64,000 nt of DNA, taken from positions 133,417 to 197,416 of the forward strand of contig NZ_LIVQ01000010.1 of NCBI RefSeq assembly GCF_001905445.1, read 5' to 3'. Positions 24,846 to 33,054 of this stretch are shown here, in pieces. This DNA comes from Streptomyces sp. CB00455. Lineage in GTDB: Bacteria > Actinomycetota > Actinomycetes > Streptomycetales > Streptomycetaceae. A program made the translations under genes and the position numbers. The first letter of the stretch is position 1. The number at the start of each line of letters is the position of its first letter. The notes beneath the pieces are model-generated. The model was not told the origin of the DNA. It did not search any database and saw only the letters and a list, made by a program, of their open reading frames with translations.

Positions 24846-26167
24846 GAGCTCTTCCCTGCGAGGTGGATCGCCAGGGCGCCGACCAGGCCCGCCGCGGCGA
24901 AGGTGACGAAGGCCCACTGCTGCGCCCCCCTGGCAACGACGGCCCCGCCCAGTGCGGGGCCGACGACCGCGCCGAGACGGCCGATTCCGGTGGCCCAGCC
25001 CATGCCCGCGGCGAGCTGCGGAGCCGCATAGAGGGTGGGGACGGTGGCGTACACCATGACCTGGGCACTGAACAGCCAGATGCCGGTGACGGCGACGACC
25101 ACGTAGGTGACGGGCAGTGGCAGCCGTACGGAGAGCAGCAGGGCGCCGGCCGCGGTCAGCAGGAACCAGACCGCCGAGACGCGGGCGGCTCCGAAGCGGG
25201 TGGCGACGGCGCCCGCGATCACCATGCCGGCGATCCCGCCCGCGTTGATGACGAGGAGAAAGACGACCGAGGACGTGGGGCCGTATCCTGCCGCCCGCAT
25301 GAGCTGCGGCAGCCAGGTGCTCACGCCGTAGACCAGCAGCAGTCCGCAGAAGGACGCGGTCCACAGCAGCGGGGTGCCCCTCCGGCCGGCGCCGCGGAAC
25401 AGGGTCAGGGCAGTGTGCCAGCGGGCCCGGAGCCCGGCCGCCGGCGCGGTGGCGGCGTGCGGTGGCCGCAGACCGTAACGTCGTGCCAGCTTGCGGGCCT
25501 CCGCTGTCCGCCCCCTGGCGAGCAGGACGGCCGGAGACTCGGGCAGCAGCCACAGCAGCAGCGGCACGGCCACGAGCGCGGGCACGGCCCCGGCCCAGAA
25601 CACCGAGCGCCAACCGCCGTCGGACGCCGCGGTGAGGCCCAGGACGGTCGCGAGCATGCCGCCGACGTGGTAGGAGGTCATCAGCGCCCCGGCGGTCAGG
25701 GCGGCCCGGGCGCCCGGCGCGAACTCCATCACCATGCTCAGGCAGGTGGGCATGACCCCGCCGAGGCCGAGGCCGGTGACGAACCGCCCCAGCCCGAAGG
25801 CATCGACGCCCTGCGCAACGGCGCACAGGGCCGATCCGGCCGAGAACAGCAGGGTGCAGCCGACGATCACCGGCCGACGGCCGGCCCAGTCGGTGAGGTT
25901 GCCCGCGGCGAGGGCCCCGATGAGCATGCCGAAGGTGGTCCAGCTGCCGACGGTCCCGGCGACGGCGGGGGTCAGGCCCAGCCCGGGGTCGGCGAGCATA
26001 CGCGGCATCACCGCCCCGTAGACGTTGACGTCCATGCCGTCGAAGAGGACGACGAGCCAGCACAGGGCCGGCACGACGAGGGCACGACGGCGGGCCGGGC
26101 GGGGGGCCGGGCGGGGGGCCGCCGCGACGGCTGCCCCCCGCCCGCCCAGGACTCGACTGGTCGTCAC
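24827..26167 (-). CDS. MFS transporter, aromatic acid:H+ symporter (AAHS)-like
   Basis: The 446-residue protein from GTG 26167 has twelve predicted membrane helices. It shows the AAHS-like FDGMDVNVYGAVMPRML in helix 1, the MFS loop NLTDWAGRRPVIVG between helices 2 and 3, and VMPTCLSMVMEFAP. AAHS members move benzoate, 4-hydroxybenzoate and similar acids. It lies between aroC and the DAHP synthase/chorismate lyase-like gene, so export or uptake of a chorismate-derived acid is a reasonable inference. The GTG start overlaps the stop of a 20-codon upstream frame (GTGA). Confidence 0.85.
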   Translation of the reverse strand: MTTSRVLGGRGAAVAAAPRPAPRPARRRALVVPALCWLVVLFDGMDVNVYGAVMPRMLADPGLGLTPAVAGTVGSWTTFGMLIGALAAGNLTDWAGRRPVIVGCTLLFSAGSALCAVAQGVDAFGLGRFVTGLGLGGVMPTCLSMVMEFAPGARAALTAGALMTSYHVGGMLATVLGLTAASDGGWRSVFWAGAVPALVAVPLLLWLLPESPAVLLARGRTAEARKLARRYGLRPPHAATAPAAGLRARWHTALTLFRGAGRRGTPLLWTASFCGLLLVYGVSTWLPQLMRAAGYGPTSSVVFLLVINAGGIAGMVIAGAVATRFGAARVSAVWFLLTAAGALLLSVRLPLPVTYVVVAVTGIWLFSAQVMVYATVPTLYAAPQLAAGMGWATGIGRLGAVVGPALGGAVVARGAQQWAFVTFAAAGLVGALAIHLAGKSSCPSDS

Positions 26168-26226
26168 GCGGCGCCTGCCGGTGCCAGGACGTTGCCGGAG
26201 CCTGCGGCGAGGATGGTTCCGCGCAT
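26164..26226 (-). CDS. Possible 20-residue upstream peptide, nucleotidyltransferase-like
   Basis: The frame reads MRGTILAAGSGNVLAPAGAA and its TGA overlaps the transporter GTG start. It closely resembles the first residues of RfbA (MRGIILAGGSGTRLRP), encoded 4 kb upstream. It may be a relic of a sugar nucleotidyltransferase or a coupling peptide. AAAGG lies about 11 bases upstream. Confidence 0.4.
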   Translation of the reverse strand: MRGTILAAGSGNVLAPAGAA

Positions 26227-26349
26227 GGGCGGGTGCCTTTCTGGGTCGAGGTGGGGCCGGCGGGAGGGACGGGGCCGGGACGGGCAGCCGGGGCCGTGGG
26301 GTACCGGCCTTCCCGACCGCCCGCCGTTCGGCGTCGCCCCGGTGTCCGC

Positions 26350-28056
26350 TCAGGTGGTGAGGCTGAGGGCGGGGGTGGTGGTGACGAGGAGGGTTGCGAT
26401 CAGGTCGGCCAGGTGGAGGGACTGGGACGGGTTGAGGCGGGGGTCGCACACGGTGTGGTAGCGGTGTCCGAGCCAGGTGTCGTCGATGTCCACGTCCACG
26501 CACTCGGTGACGTCGTCTCCCGAGAGCTCCAGGTGCACACCACCGGGAGGCGTCCCGGTCTCCCGGCAGGCGGCGAAGAAGCCGCGCAGTTCCTCTTCGA
26601 TAGCCCGCATGGTGCGGGTCTTGACCCCACCCGGGCTGGTGACGCCGTTGCCGTGCATGGGGTCGCTGACGAAACGGTCGGCCAGCCCGACGGTCGAAGC
26701 CGCGGTGAGCAGTTCCCGGGCACGCTCGTAGGCCAGGGCCCGGCCCATCCGAAGGACGAAGGTGAGCCGGCCGGGGACGTTGTCCGGGTTCAAGGCCGCG
26801 TGCAGGGCGAGGAGTTCGTCAGGAGTGCAGCCGGGGCCGACCTTGACGGCGATCGGGTTGGCGATGCCGGAGGCGAACTCGATGTGCGGGCCGGTGAGGG
26901 ACCGGGTGCGCTCACCGATCCACAGCAGGTGACCGGAGTGGGACCAGCGGGCGCCGTCGACGGGTGAGGTGCGGGTCTGGGGGAGTTCGTAGTCGAGGAG
27001 CAGGGCTTCGTGGGAGGTGTAGACCCCCGATCCGGCCAGGAAGGAGAGGGTCTTGGCCGACTCGCGGTAGGCGCGCAGCAGGTTGCCCGGGTCGGGGACC
27101 CGGCCGGCGGCGGTGAAGGCGGCGGCGTTGACGGCGTCACCGAGGTAGGAGGGCAGGGAGGTGTTGCCGCGTCGTTCGACGGATGACGAGCGCGGCTTGG
27201 CGTACTGGCCGGCGATCCGACCCACGGTGACGACCCGGGTCCCGGAGGCCTGGGCGATCCGCTCGGACATGGCGCGCAGCAGGTCGACACGGTTGCGTAC
27301 GGCGCGGGGGGTGTTGTCGGTGAAGGTCTCGGCGCAGTCGCCGCCCTGGAGCAGGAACGCAGGGCCGGCGAGTTCGGCCCGCAGGGCGCGGGCTTCCGCC
27401 ATCGGGACGAGCGGGTCGGCGTGGGCGAGGACCCGCCGGACGCGGGCCGTCTCCCTGGGGTCGGGCCAACGGGGCTGGTGGTCGGGGAGGGCGGCGCGGG
27501 ACCCCGTCCCCGCCTCGGTCGTGGTGGTCACGAAGCGCGGGTTGAAGACCTCGTGCACGAGGACCGTGGCGTGGTTGGAGAAGGCGATCTCGTAGGCACG
27601 GCCGGGCGCGCCGGCGGGGAGCAGGCCGAACGGTTCGACGGTGAGGCCGGTGGCGAGGATCCGGCGGCGTTCGTACAGACCCAGGCTGCGCGTGTGCAGG
27701 CCGAAGGGGGTGTCGTCCCGGGGTATGACGTGGGCGGCGTCGGTCTGGCGGAAGGTGATCAGGTTTTCGCTGACCACGGACCCCGCACGGTCGCGCAGGC
27801 GGGATCGGCGGATCCGCAGCTGCGGGTGGGGGCCGGCCCCGAAGACATCGGTGAGGTGACCGGAGGCCCGCAGCGCGGCCGGGTCGGGGCCGGGCAGTAC
27901 CTCGGCCGAAAGCGGGGAGTCCATGAGTGATTGCAGCAGCACGGTCGTGGAGCCTTCGTTGCGCAGCATCATGCGGGTCGCGGACGGCAGCGCGGGGGGC
28001 TCGGCGAATTCGGGGTACGCGGACAATCGAAACACCCTTGGGTCGGTGGTGGTCAT
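26350..28056 (-). CDS. Chorismate lyase-like domain fused to class II DAHP synthase
   Basis: The protein has 568 residues from ATG 28056 (no good ribosome site; GTG or upstream ATG starts are possible). Residues 1-190 resemble the chorismate-pyruvate lyase/DUF98 family: ATRMMLRNEGSTTVLLQSLMDSPLSAEVL, RIRRSRLRD...VVSENLITF. Residues 200-568 are a class II DAHP synthase: GPAFLLQGGDCAETF, GRIAGQYAKPRS, VKVGPGCTPDELL, SDPMHGNG, DDVTEC. The second half joins PEP and erythrose 4-phosphate, the first shikimate step. The first half could cleave chorismate to 4-hydroxybenzoate and pyruvate. One chain would thus hold the entry and exit of the pathway. Confidence 0.82.
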   Translation of the reverse strand: MTTTDPRVFRLSAYPEFAEPPALPSATRMMLRNEGSTTVLLQSLMDSPLSAEVLPGPDPAALRASGHLTDVFGAGPHPQLRIRRSRLRDRAGSVVSENLITFRQTDAAHVIPRDDTPFGLHTRSLGLYERRRILATGLTVEPFGLLPAGAPGRAYEIAFSNHATVLVHEVFNPRFVTTTTEAGTGSRAALPDHQPRWPDPRETARVRRVLAHADPLVPMAEARALRAELAGPAFLLQGGDCAETFTDNTPRAVRNRVDLLRAMSERIAQASGTRVVTVGRIAGQYAKPRSSSVERRGNTSLPSYLGDAVNAAAFTAAGRVPDPGNLLRAYRESAKTLSFLAGSGVYTSHEALLLDYELPQTRTSPVDGARWSHSGHLLWIGERTRSLTGPHIEFASGIANPIAVKVGPGCTPDELLALHAALNPDNVPGRLTFVLRMGRALAYERARELLTAASTVGLADRFVSDPMHGNGVTSPGGVKTRTMRAIEEELRGFFAACRETGTPPGGVHLELSGDDVTECVDVDIDDTWLGHRYHTVCDPRLNPSQSLHLADLIATLLVTTTPALSLTT

Positions 28057-28125
28057 CGTGGCGTGGCTGTGCGTGGGGTGGGGTGGCGCGGACATGGCGG
28101 TGCGTACGGCCGGGACGGCGGAGGG

Positions 28126-29391
28126 TCAGAGCACTTCGGCGGGCTCCCGGAAGGCAGAGGTCTCGGCCACCACCTGGCCGATCAGCTTCGCGGCCGCCTC
28201 GGCCCCGTTGCCCGTCGGCGCGATGGCCCGGGACGCCTCCGCGGCCCGGGCACGGAAGTTCTCCGGTTCGTCGAAGGCCGTGCGCAGGATGGTGAGCAGC
28301 GTCTCGGCATCGGGCTCGGTGGCCGTGGTGTATCCGAGGTGGTCGAGCCGGGTCATGGCCTCCCGCTCGTGATACTCGTCCCGTCCGCTGAGCACGTAGG
28401 CGACCGGGGCGTCCATCACGGCGAGCTCGGTGACCGAGAGCCAGCCGGGGGGCGAAAGGATGACCTTGGCGTGCTTGACCAGGGAGTGCCAGTCGGCGAC
28501 GTAGTCGACGAAGACGACTCCGTCCCGCTCCTCGGTGAAGGTCTGGCGGCCGATCACGACGAGTCGGGCCGTCGGGTGGTCGACGCGCAGCTTCTCGAAG
28601 GCGGTGAGGTAGTGACCGAGCAGCCGCTCCTTGTTCTCGGTGAACATGGTGGTGCCGCCGAAGCCGACGATGGCGTAGTCGGTGCCCTGCAGGCCGAAGC
28701 GGGCGTCGATCTCGGCGCGCGGTGCCGGGTCGGCTGCGCATTCGTCGCGGACGATCGGGCCGACGACGTGGCCGTTTCCGGCCGCGATGGCGTCGAACAC
28801 CGGTGTGCCCCGGTCGAGTGCGGGAACGCTGGGCTTGTCGGTGAGGACAGCGCGGGCGCGCCGGGTCACCCAGCCGAAGAGGGTGGTCAGCGAGGTCCGG
28901 ATGGCGTTGACCTCTTCGGGGTCGTCGAGTTCGAAGCCGGCCTCCAGGAGCGTGGCGTTGTCGATCTGGCCGAGCGTGAAGTCGTAGCGCTCGGTGACCA
29001 GGACGTAGGGGACGCCGGAGATCTCGGCCGCCAGGCACGCGGCGACGTTGTAGTCGCTGACGACCACATCAGGCCGGACGGAGCCGATCAGTGCGACCGC
29101 GGCGAGCATCCGGTCGCCGCTGATGAACGTCCGGTTGAGGTAGCCGGTGACGTACGAGGTCCAGTCGAAGTGGCGGGTGAGCTGCGAGGTGTTGGCGTGG
29201 TCCTGCTGGTCGGAGGCGGTGTGCACATGCACGCCGAGGGCCTCGAACATCGGGGTGAACAGAGCGCTCTTGGAACCGAGGTACGCGTGCTGCTGCGCTT
29301 CGGGGAACAGCGTGCGCACTTTCGCGGCCACCGCGAGGGCCCGCATGTTGTGGCCGGTGCCGGTCTCGGCCGGCAAGTGGAGGACCTTCAT
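28126..29391 (-). CDS. Glycosyltransferase, GT-B fold (MurG/GT28-like)
   Basis: The 421-residue protein starts with MKVLHLPAETGTGHNMRALAVAAKV, a GT-B N-terminal strand with the GTGH loop seen in MGDG synthase/MurG relatives. The C-terminal domain contains YAIVGFGGTTMFTENKE and ADWHSLVKHAKVILSPPGWLSVTELAVMDAPVAYV, the usual nucleotide-sugar-binding region. It should transfer a sugar from a nucleotide donor. It lies between the DAHP synthase fusion and rfbA/rfbB, so a dTDP-hexose is the likely donor and an aromatic compound the possible acceptor. GAAAGGTG precedes the ATG. Confidence 0.8.
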   Translation of the reverse strand: MKVLHLPAETGTGHNMRALAVAAKVRTLFPEAQQHAYLGSKSALFTPMFEALGVHVHTASDQQDHANTSQLTRHFDWTSYVTGYLNRTFISGDRMLAAVALIGSVRPDVVVSDYNVAACLAAEISGVPYVLVTERYDFTLGQIDNATLLEAGFELDDPEEVNAIRTSLTTLFGWVTRRARAVLTDKPSVPALDRGTPVFDAIAAGNGHVVGPIVRDECAADPAPRAEIDARFGLQGTDYAIVGFGGTTMFTENKERLLGHYLTAFEKLRVDHPTARLVVIGRQTFTEERDGVVFVDYVADWHSLVKHAKVILSPPGWLSVTELAVMDAPVAYVLSGRDEYHEREAMTRLDHLGYTTATEPDAETLLTILRTAFDEPENFRARAAEASRAIAPTGNGAEAAAKLIGQVVAETSAFREPAEVL

Positions 29392-29584
29392 CTGTTGGCA
29401 CCTTTCGGGGTGGGAACGGGCAGGTCCGACCGGCCGGGCGGGAACCCGGCATGTCATGACGAGCCTGGCGGCAGGGCCGCGGCCTGCTGCGGGACGGGGC
29501 GCGGGGCAGTGGGGGGCGCGGGGCAGTGGGACGAGGGCGCGGGGGAGTGGAGGGGCGGGGAACGGAGGGGGCTCGGCCGGGGGC

Positions 29585-30454
29585 TCAGGCGCTCGCCAGC
29601 TCCATCACGTACTGCCCGTAGCCGGATGAGGGGGAGAGCTCTTTGCCGAGCAGGGCCAGCTGCTCGCGGTCGATGTAGCCCATCCGGTAGGCGACCTCCT
29701 CCAGGCAGGAGATCCGGATGCCCTGGCGCTTCTCCAGCACCTGCACGAACATCGCGGCCTCCAGCAGGCTGTCGTGGGTGCCGGTGTCGAACCAGGCCGT
29801 GCCGCGTCCCAGGTTGACCAGGCGGGCCCGGCCCTCGCGGACGTAGGTGAGGTTGAGGTCGGTGATCTCCAGCTCGCCGCGGTCGGAGGGGGTGAGCCCG
29901 GCGGCCCGGCGCACCGCGTCGCCGTCGTACATGTACAGGCCGGTGACGGCGAGGTTGGAGGCGGGCGCGGCGGGCTTCTCCTCGAGGCCCACGATGGTGC
30001 CCCCCTCGTCGACGGTGGCCACTCCGTACCGTTCCGGGTCGCTGACCGGGTAGCCGAACAGGGTGCAGCCGTCGAGGCGTCCGGCCTCCGCGCGGAGCAT
30101 GTCGGGCAGCCCGTGCCCGTAGAAGATGTTGTCTCCGAGGATGAGGCAGATGTCCTGACCGTCCGCGAACCGGGCGCCCAGGGTGAGGGCCTCGGCAATG
30201 CCGCCGGCCTTGTGCTGCACGGTGTAGGTGAGCGAGACGCCGAGGCGTTCGCCGTCACCGAGGAGCGCCCGGTAGGTGTCGAGGTGCTGCGGAGAGGAGA
30301 TGACCAGGATCTCGGTGATGCCGGCCTGCATGAGCACGGACAGCGGGTAGTAGATCATCGGCTTGTCGTAGACGGGCAGCAACTGCTTGGAGTGCACACT
30401 GGTGAGTGGGCGCAGGCGGGTGCCGGAGCCGCCGGCGAGGATGATGCCGCGCAT
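29585..30454 (-). CDS. rfbA: Glucose-1-phosphate thymidylyltransferase
   Basis: The 289-residue protein matches RfbA/RmlA along its length: MRGIILAGGSGTRLRP (nucleotide loop), SKQLLPVYDKPMIYYPLS, ILGDNIFYG, GLEEKP and GTAWFDTGTHDSLLEA. It makes dTDP-glucose from dTTP and glucose 1-phosphate. It is 80 bases downstream of rfbB on the same strand and precedes a glycosyltransferase. Together they supply dTDP-4-keto-6-deoxyglucose, the common precursor of deoxysugars. RmlC and RmlD are not in the window. Confidence 0.95.
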   Translation of the reverse strand: MRGIILAGGSGTRLRPLTSVHSKQLLPVYDKPMIYYPLSVLMQAGITEILVISSPQHLDTYRALLGDGERLGVSLTYTVQHKAGGIAEALTLGARFADGQDICLILGDNIFYGHGLPDMLRAEAGRLDGCTLFGYPVSDPERYGVATVDEGGTIVGLEEKPAAPASNLAVTGLYMYDGDAVRRAAGLTPSDRGELEITDLNLTYVREGRARLVNLGRGTAWFDTGTHDSLLEAAMFVQVLEKRQGIRISCLEEVAYRMGYIDREQLALLGKELSPSSGYGQYVMELASA

Positions 30455-30534
30455 GGTTCCCCCTTCGAGGCGCTTGGCGCAGGACGCCGGTTCACCGGGC
30501 GCGGGGCCCGGGGTGGGTGAGGTGGGACGGGCCG

Positions 30535-31551
30535 TCAGCCGGCCTCGGTGGTCGTGCTCGGGTCGCCGGTGCGGACACCCGGGGCGACGGCGAGAAGGGG
30601 GCGCCACCAGTCGGTGTGCTCCCGGTACCAGGTGATGGTCTCGGCGAGGCCGTCTTCGAAGGCGACCTCGGGGCGGTAGCCGAGGGCCCGCAGCTTGGAG
30701 TCGTCCAAGGCGTAGCGGCGGTCGTGGCCCTTGCGGTCGGCGACCCGGCGGACGGCGGACCAGTCGGCGCCGCATGCGTCGAGGATCAGTTCGGTGAGGC
30801 GCAGGTTGGTCAGTTCCCTGCCCCCGCCGATGTTGTAGACCTGCCCGGACTCGCCCTTGGCGAGGACGAGGTCGATGCCCCGGCAGTGGTCGTCGACGTG
30901 CAGCCAGTCGCGGACGTTGAGGCCGTCGCCGTACAGCGGCACCGATCCGCCCCGCAGGAGAGTGGTGACGAAGAGCGGGATGACCTTCTCGGGGAACTGG
31001 TACGGGCCGTAGTTGTTGCTGCAGCGCGTGATGGAGAGGTTCAGCCCGTGCGTCCGCGTGTATGCCAGGGCCAGCAGGTCGGCCCCGGCCTTGGCAGCCG
31101 CGTAGGGCGAGTTGGGGGCCAGGGGCCACTCCTCGGTCCAGGCGCCCTCGTCGATGGATCCGTAGACCTCGTCCGTGGAGATGTGGACGAATCTGGCCAG
31201 GCCCGCGGTGCGCGCGGCGTCCAGCAGGTTCTGGGTGCCGAGGACATTGGTACGGACGAACTCCGCCGGGTCCTGGATGGAACGGTCGACGTGGGTCTCG
31301 GCGGCGAAATTGACCACCGCGTCCACATCGGCGAGCAGGCGGGGGACGAGGTCCGGGTCGGCGATGTCACCTTCGACGAACCGCAGCCCGGGGTGATCCG
31401 CCACCGGGGCGAGGTTGGCGAGGTTGCCCGCGTACGTCAGCTTGTCGAGCACGGTCACGCGGTCGACCGCCAGCTCCGACCGGCCGTCGAGAAGTCTTCT
31501 CACATAATTTCCGCCGATGAAACCAGCGCCACCGGTCACCAATACGTGCAT
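30535..31551 (-). CDS. rfbB: dTDP-glucose 4,6-dehydratase
   Basis: The 338-residue extended SDR has VTGGAGFIGGNYVRRLL at its N terminus, THVDRSIQDP, ISTDEVYGSI with the catalytic Thr-Asp-Glu, YAAAKAGADLLALAY with the Tyr-x3-Lys pair, and NNYGPYQFPEKVIPLF. It converts dTDP-glucose to dTDP-4-keto-6-deoxyglucose. It is the first gene of the leftward run (rfbB-rfbA-glycosyltransferase-DAHP fusion-transporter-aroC). A promoter with a motif shared with the arsR-type gene lies about 175 bases upstream. Confidence 0.95.
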   Translation of the reverse strand: MHVLVTGGAGFIGGNYVRRLLDGRSELAVDRVTVLDKLTYAGNLANLAPVADHPGLRFVEGDIADPDLVPRLLADVDAVVNFAAETHVDRSIQDPAEFVRTNVLGTQNLLDAARTAGLARFVHISTDEVYGSIDEGAWTEEWPLAPNSPYAAAKAGADLLALAYTRTHGLNLSITRCSNNYGPYQFPEKVIPLFVTTLLRGGSVPLYGDGLNVRDWLHVDDHCRGIDLVLAKGESGQVYNIGGGRELTNLRLTELILDACGADWSAVRRVADRKGHDRRYALDDSKLRALGYRPEVAFEDGLAETITWYREHTDWWRPLLAVAPGVRTGDPSTTTEAG

Positions 31552-31722
31552 GAAATGTATCCGCCCTTCGACGGTGTCACTCGATATTCCGCGGCGCGTG
31601 GCGCCGTCCGGAGAAATGCGGAAAGGAGGGAGGGCGTGACGATATCGCCTCTCCGATGTTTTTCGTTGCCCCCGTGCACTCCCGACCTGGACGCAAGCCA
31701 GGCCGGGAGGCGATGTCCCATG

Positions 31723-31751
31723 ATCGTAGAACGTCGAACATGCCTGCGCAA
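31723..31751 (-). promoter_or_regulatory. rfbB promoter with shared cluster motif
   Basis: On the minus strand, TTGCGC (31746-31751) and TACGAT (31723-31728) are 17 bases apart. The plus-strand motif ATCGTAGAACGTCGAAC (31723-31739), followed by ATGCC, recurs before the arsR-type gene at 37517-37538 with 20 of 22 bases equal. The remaining 31552-31974 interval contains no gene that I can support. Confidence 0.5.
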
Positions 31752-31974
31752 CACTATACTAGCCAAGGGCGAGGTCAACGGGGTGTGGCCGTGGCCGCGC
31801 GAAGGGCAATGGCTTCGTCAAGTTCGCACTTGGGAAGCTGAAGTGGAATTCAGCATTCCCCCAAGAGGCGTCGATGTGAAAAGTTTCGATACCGGATGAG
31901 CCGCTCCGGAAAGGCGGGCAGAAACTCGGGCGGCGGGTTGCGAAGCTGACCGGGGAACACTAGTTTCCGGCTGC

Positions 31975-32916
31975 ATGGAACATTCCCTGGCGCCGTCGGC
32001 GCTTATAGAGGGCGACACCGAGGTGGCGCCCGCCACGACCGTCGGGCCCGGCACCTGGATCCGGTTCGGTACCTCGATAGGCGGGTCCGCCCTCGCGGGC
32101 GGGGTCTTCGTCGGCTTCCGCTGTCGACTGGACGGGGTCCGCGTGGCGAGCGGCTGCCAGATCGCCTCACTGGCCCGGATCGGACGCGAGGGCGCCGCCC
32201 CCGTCACGATCGGAGCCGGCGCCTGGATCGGCGCGCGGGCCGTGGTGGAACCCGGGGTCCGCATCGGTCCGGGGGCTGTCGTCGCTGCCGGGGCGCACGT
32301 GCGCGCGGACGTCCCCTCCGACGTGATCGTCGTGGGCCGCCCGGCGCGCGTGCTGCGTCGTCGCGAGGTGGAGGAGGACGGGGCGCCCGACTTCACCGCC
32401 GTCCTCGACCGGGTCCGGGGCCGCGCCGACGCCGGGCGGGCGCCTCTGCCCGCCCACTGGACCTCCTCCGGGGGCGGCCTGCTCGACGCGGCCCTCTCCG
32501 GCGGCCCCGATGTGCGCCTGGGTGCGGGGGTGATCGCCATGGGCCGCCCCGACGGCCCGTCGCCGCGCGGGGGCCTGCGCGTCGGTGCGCGCGTCCGGAT
32601 CGGTCCCGGGGTCGTCCTCGAAGGGTCCGGCGGCATCGACATCGGGCCGGAGGCCGACGTGGGGGACGGCGCCCTGATCGTCTCCAGCGGCCATGACCTG
32701 AGCCGTCGCTCCCTGCCCTGGCGGGGCGGGCCGGTCCGGATCGGCGCGGGGGTGGTGATCGGCGCGGGGGCGACGGTCGTCGGCCCCTGCCGGCTTGGCG
32801 AGGGGGCGGTCGTCGCCCCCGGCTCCGTCGTCGTCCGCGACGTCCCGGCCGGGTCCTTCACCACCGGGGTCATCTCCTGCGCCGACCGCCCCCGCCAGGC
32901 CCTGTCGCGTTCCTGA
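31975..32916 (+). CDS. Protein with two hexapeptide-repeat (left-handed beta-helix) domains
   Basis: The 313-residue protein has two separate hexapeptide regions, each built of [LIV]-G-x4 turns. The first covers about 10-120 (VAPATTVGPGTWIRFG, VTIGAGAWIGARAVVEPGVRIGPGAVVAAGAHV, then VVGRPARVLRR). The second covers about 175-305 (GARVRIGPGVVLEGSGGIDIGPEADVGDGALI, VRIGAGVVIGAGATVVGPCRLGEGAVVAPGSVVVRDVPAGS). Each ends like an acetyltransferase domain. Members acylate sugars or small molecules with acyl-CoA. A catalytic His is present in SSGHD. It may decorate the sugar made by rfbA/rfbB. The N-terminal domain may instead be structural. Confidence 0.72.
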   Translation: MEHSLAPSALIEGDTEVAPATTVGPGTWIRFGTSIGGSALAGGVFVGFRCRLDGVRVASGCQIASLARIGREGAAPVTIGAGAWIGARAVVEPGVRIGPGAVVAAGAHVRADVPSDVIVVGRPARVLRRREVEEDGAPDFTAVLDRVRGRADAGRAPLPAHWTSSGGGLLDAALSGGPDVRLGAGVIAMGRPDGPSPRGGLRVGARVRIGPGVVLEGSGGIDIGPEADVGDGALIVSSGHDLSRRSLPWRGGPVRIGAGVVIGAGATVVGPCRLGEGAVVAPGSVVVRDVPAGSFTTGVISCADRPRQALSRS

Positions 32917-33054
32917 CGCTCCGTCCGCCCCAACTCCCCCTGCCCCGTGCTGTCGCACCGGATCTTCTGCTACGCTCCCGATACTTCGATTTTCTTCGAA
33001 CAACGAACTTCGGGAGCGGGCGCCCCTCACGCGCTCCGAATCCAAAGGAACCCG

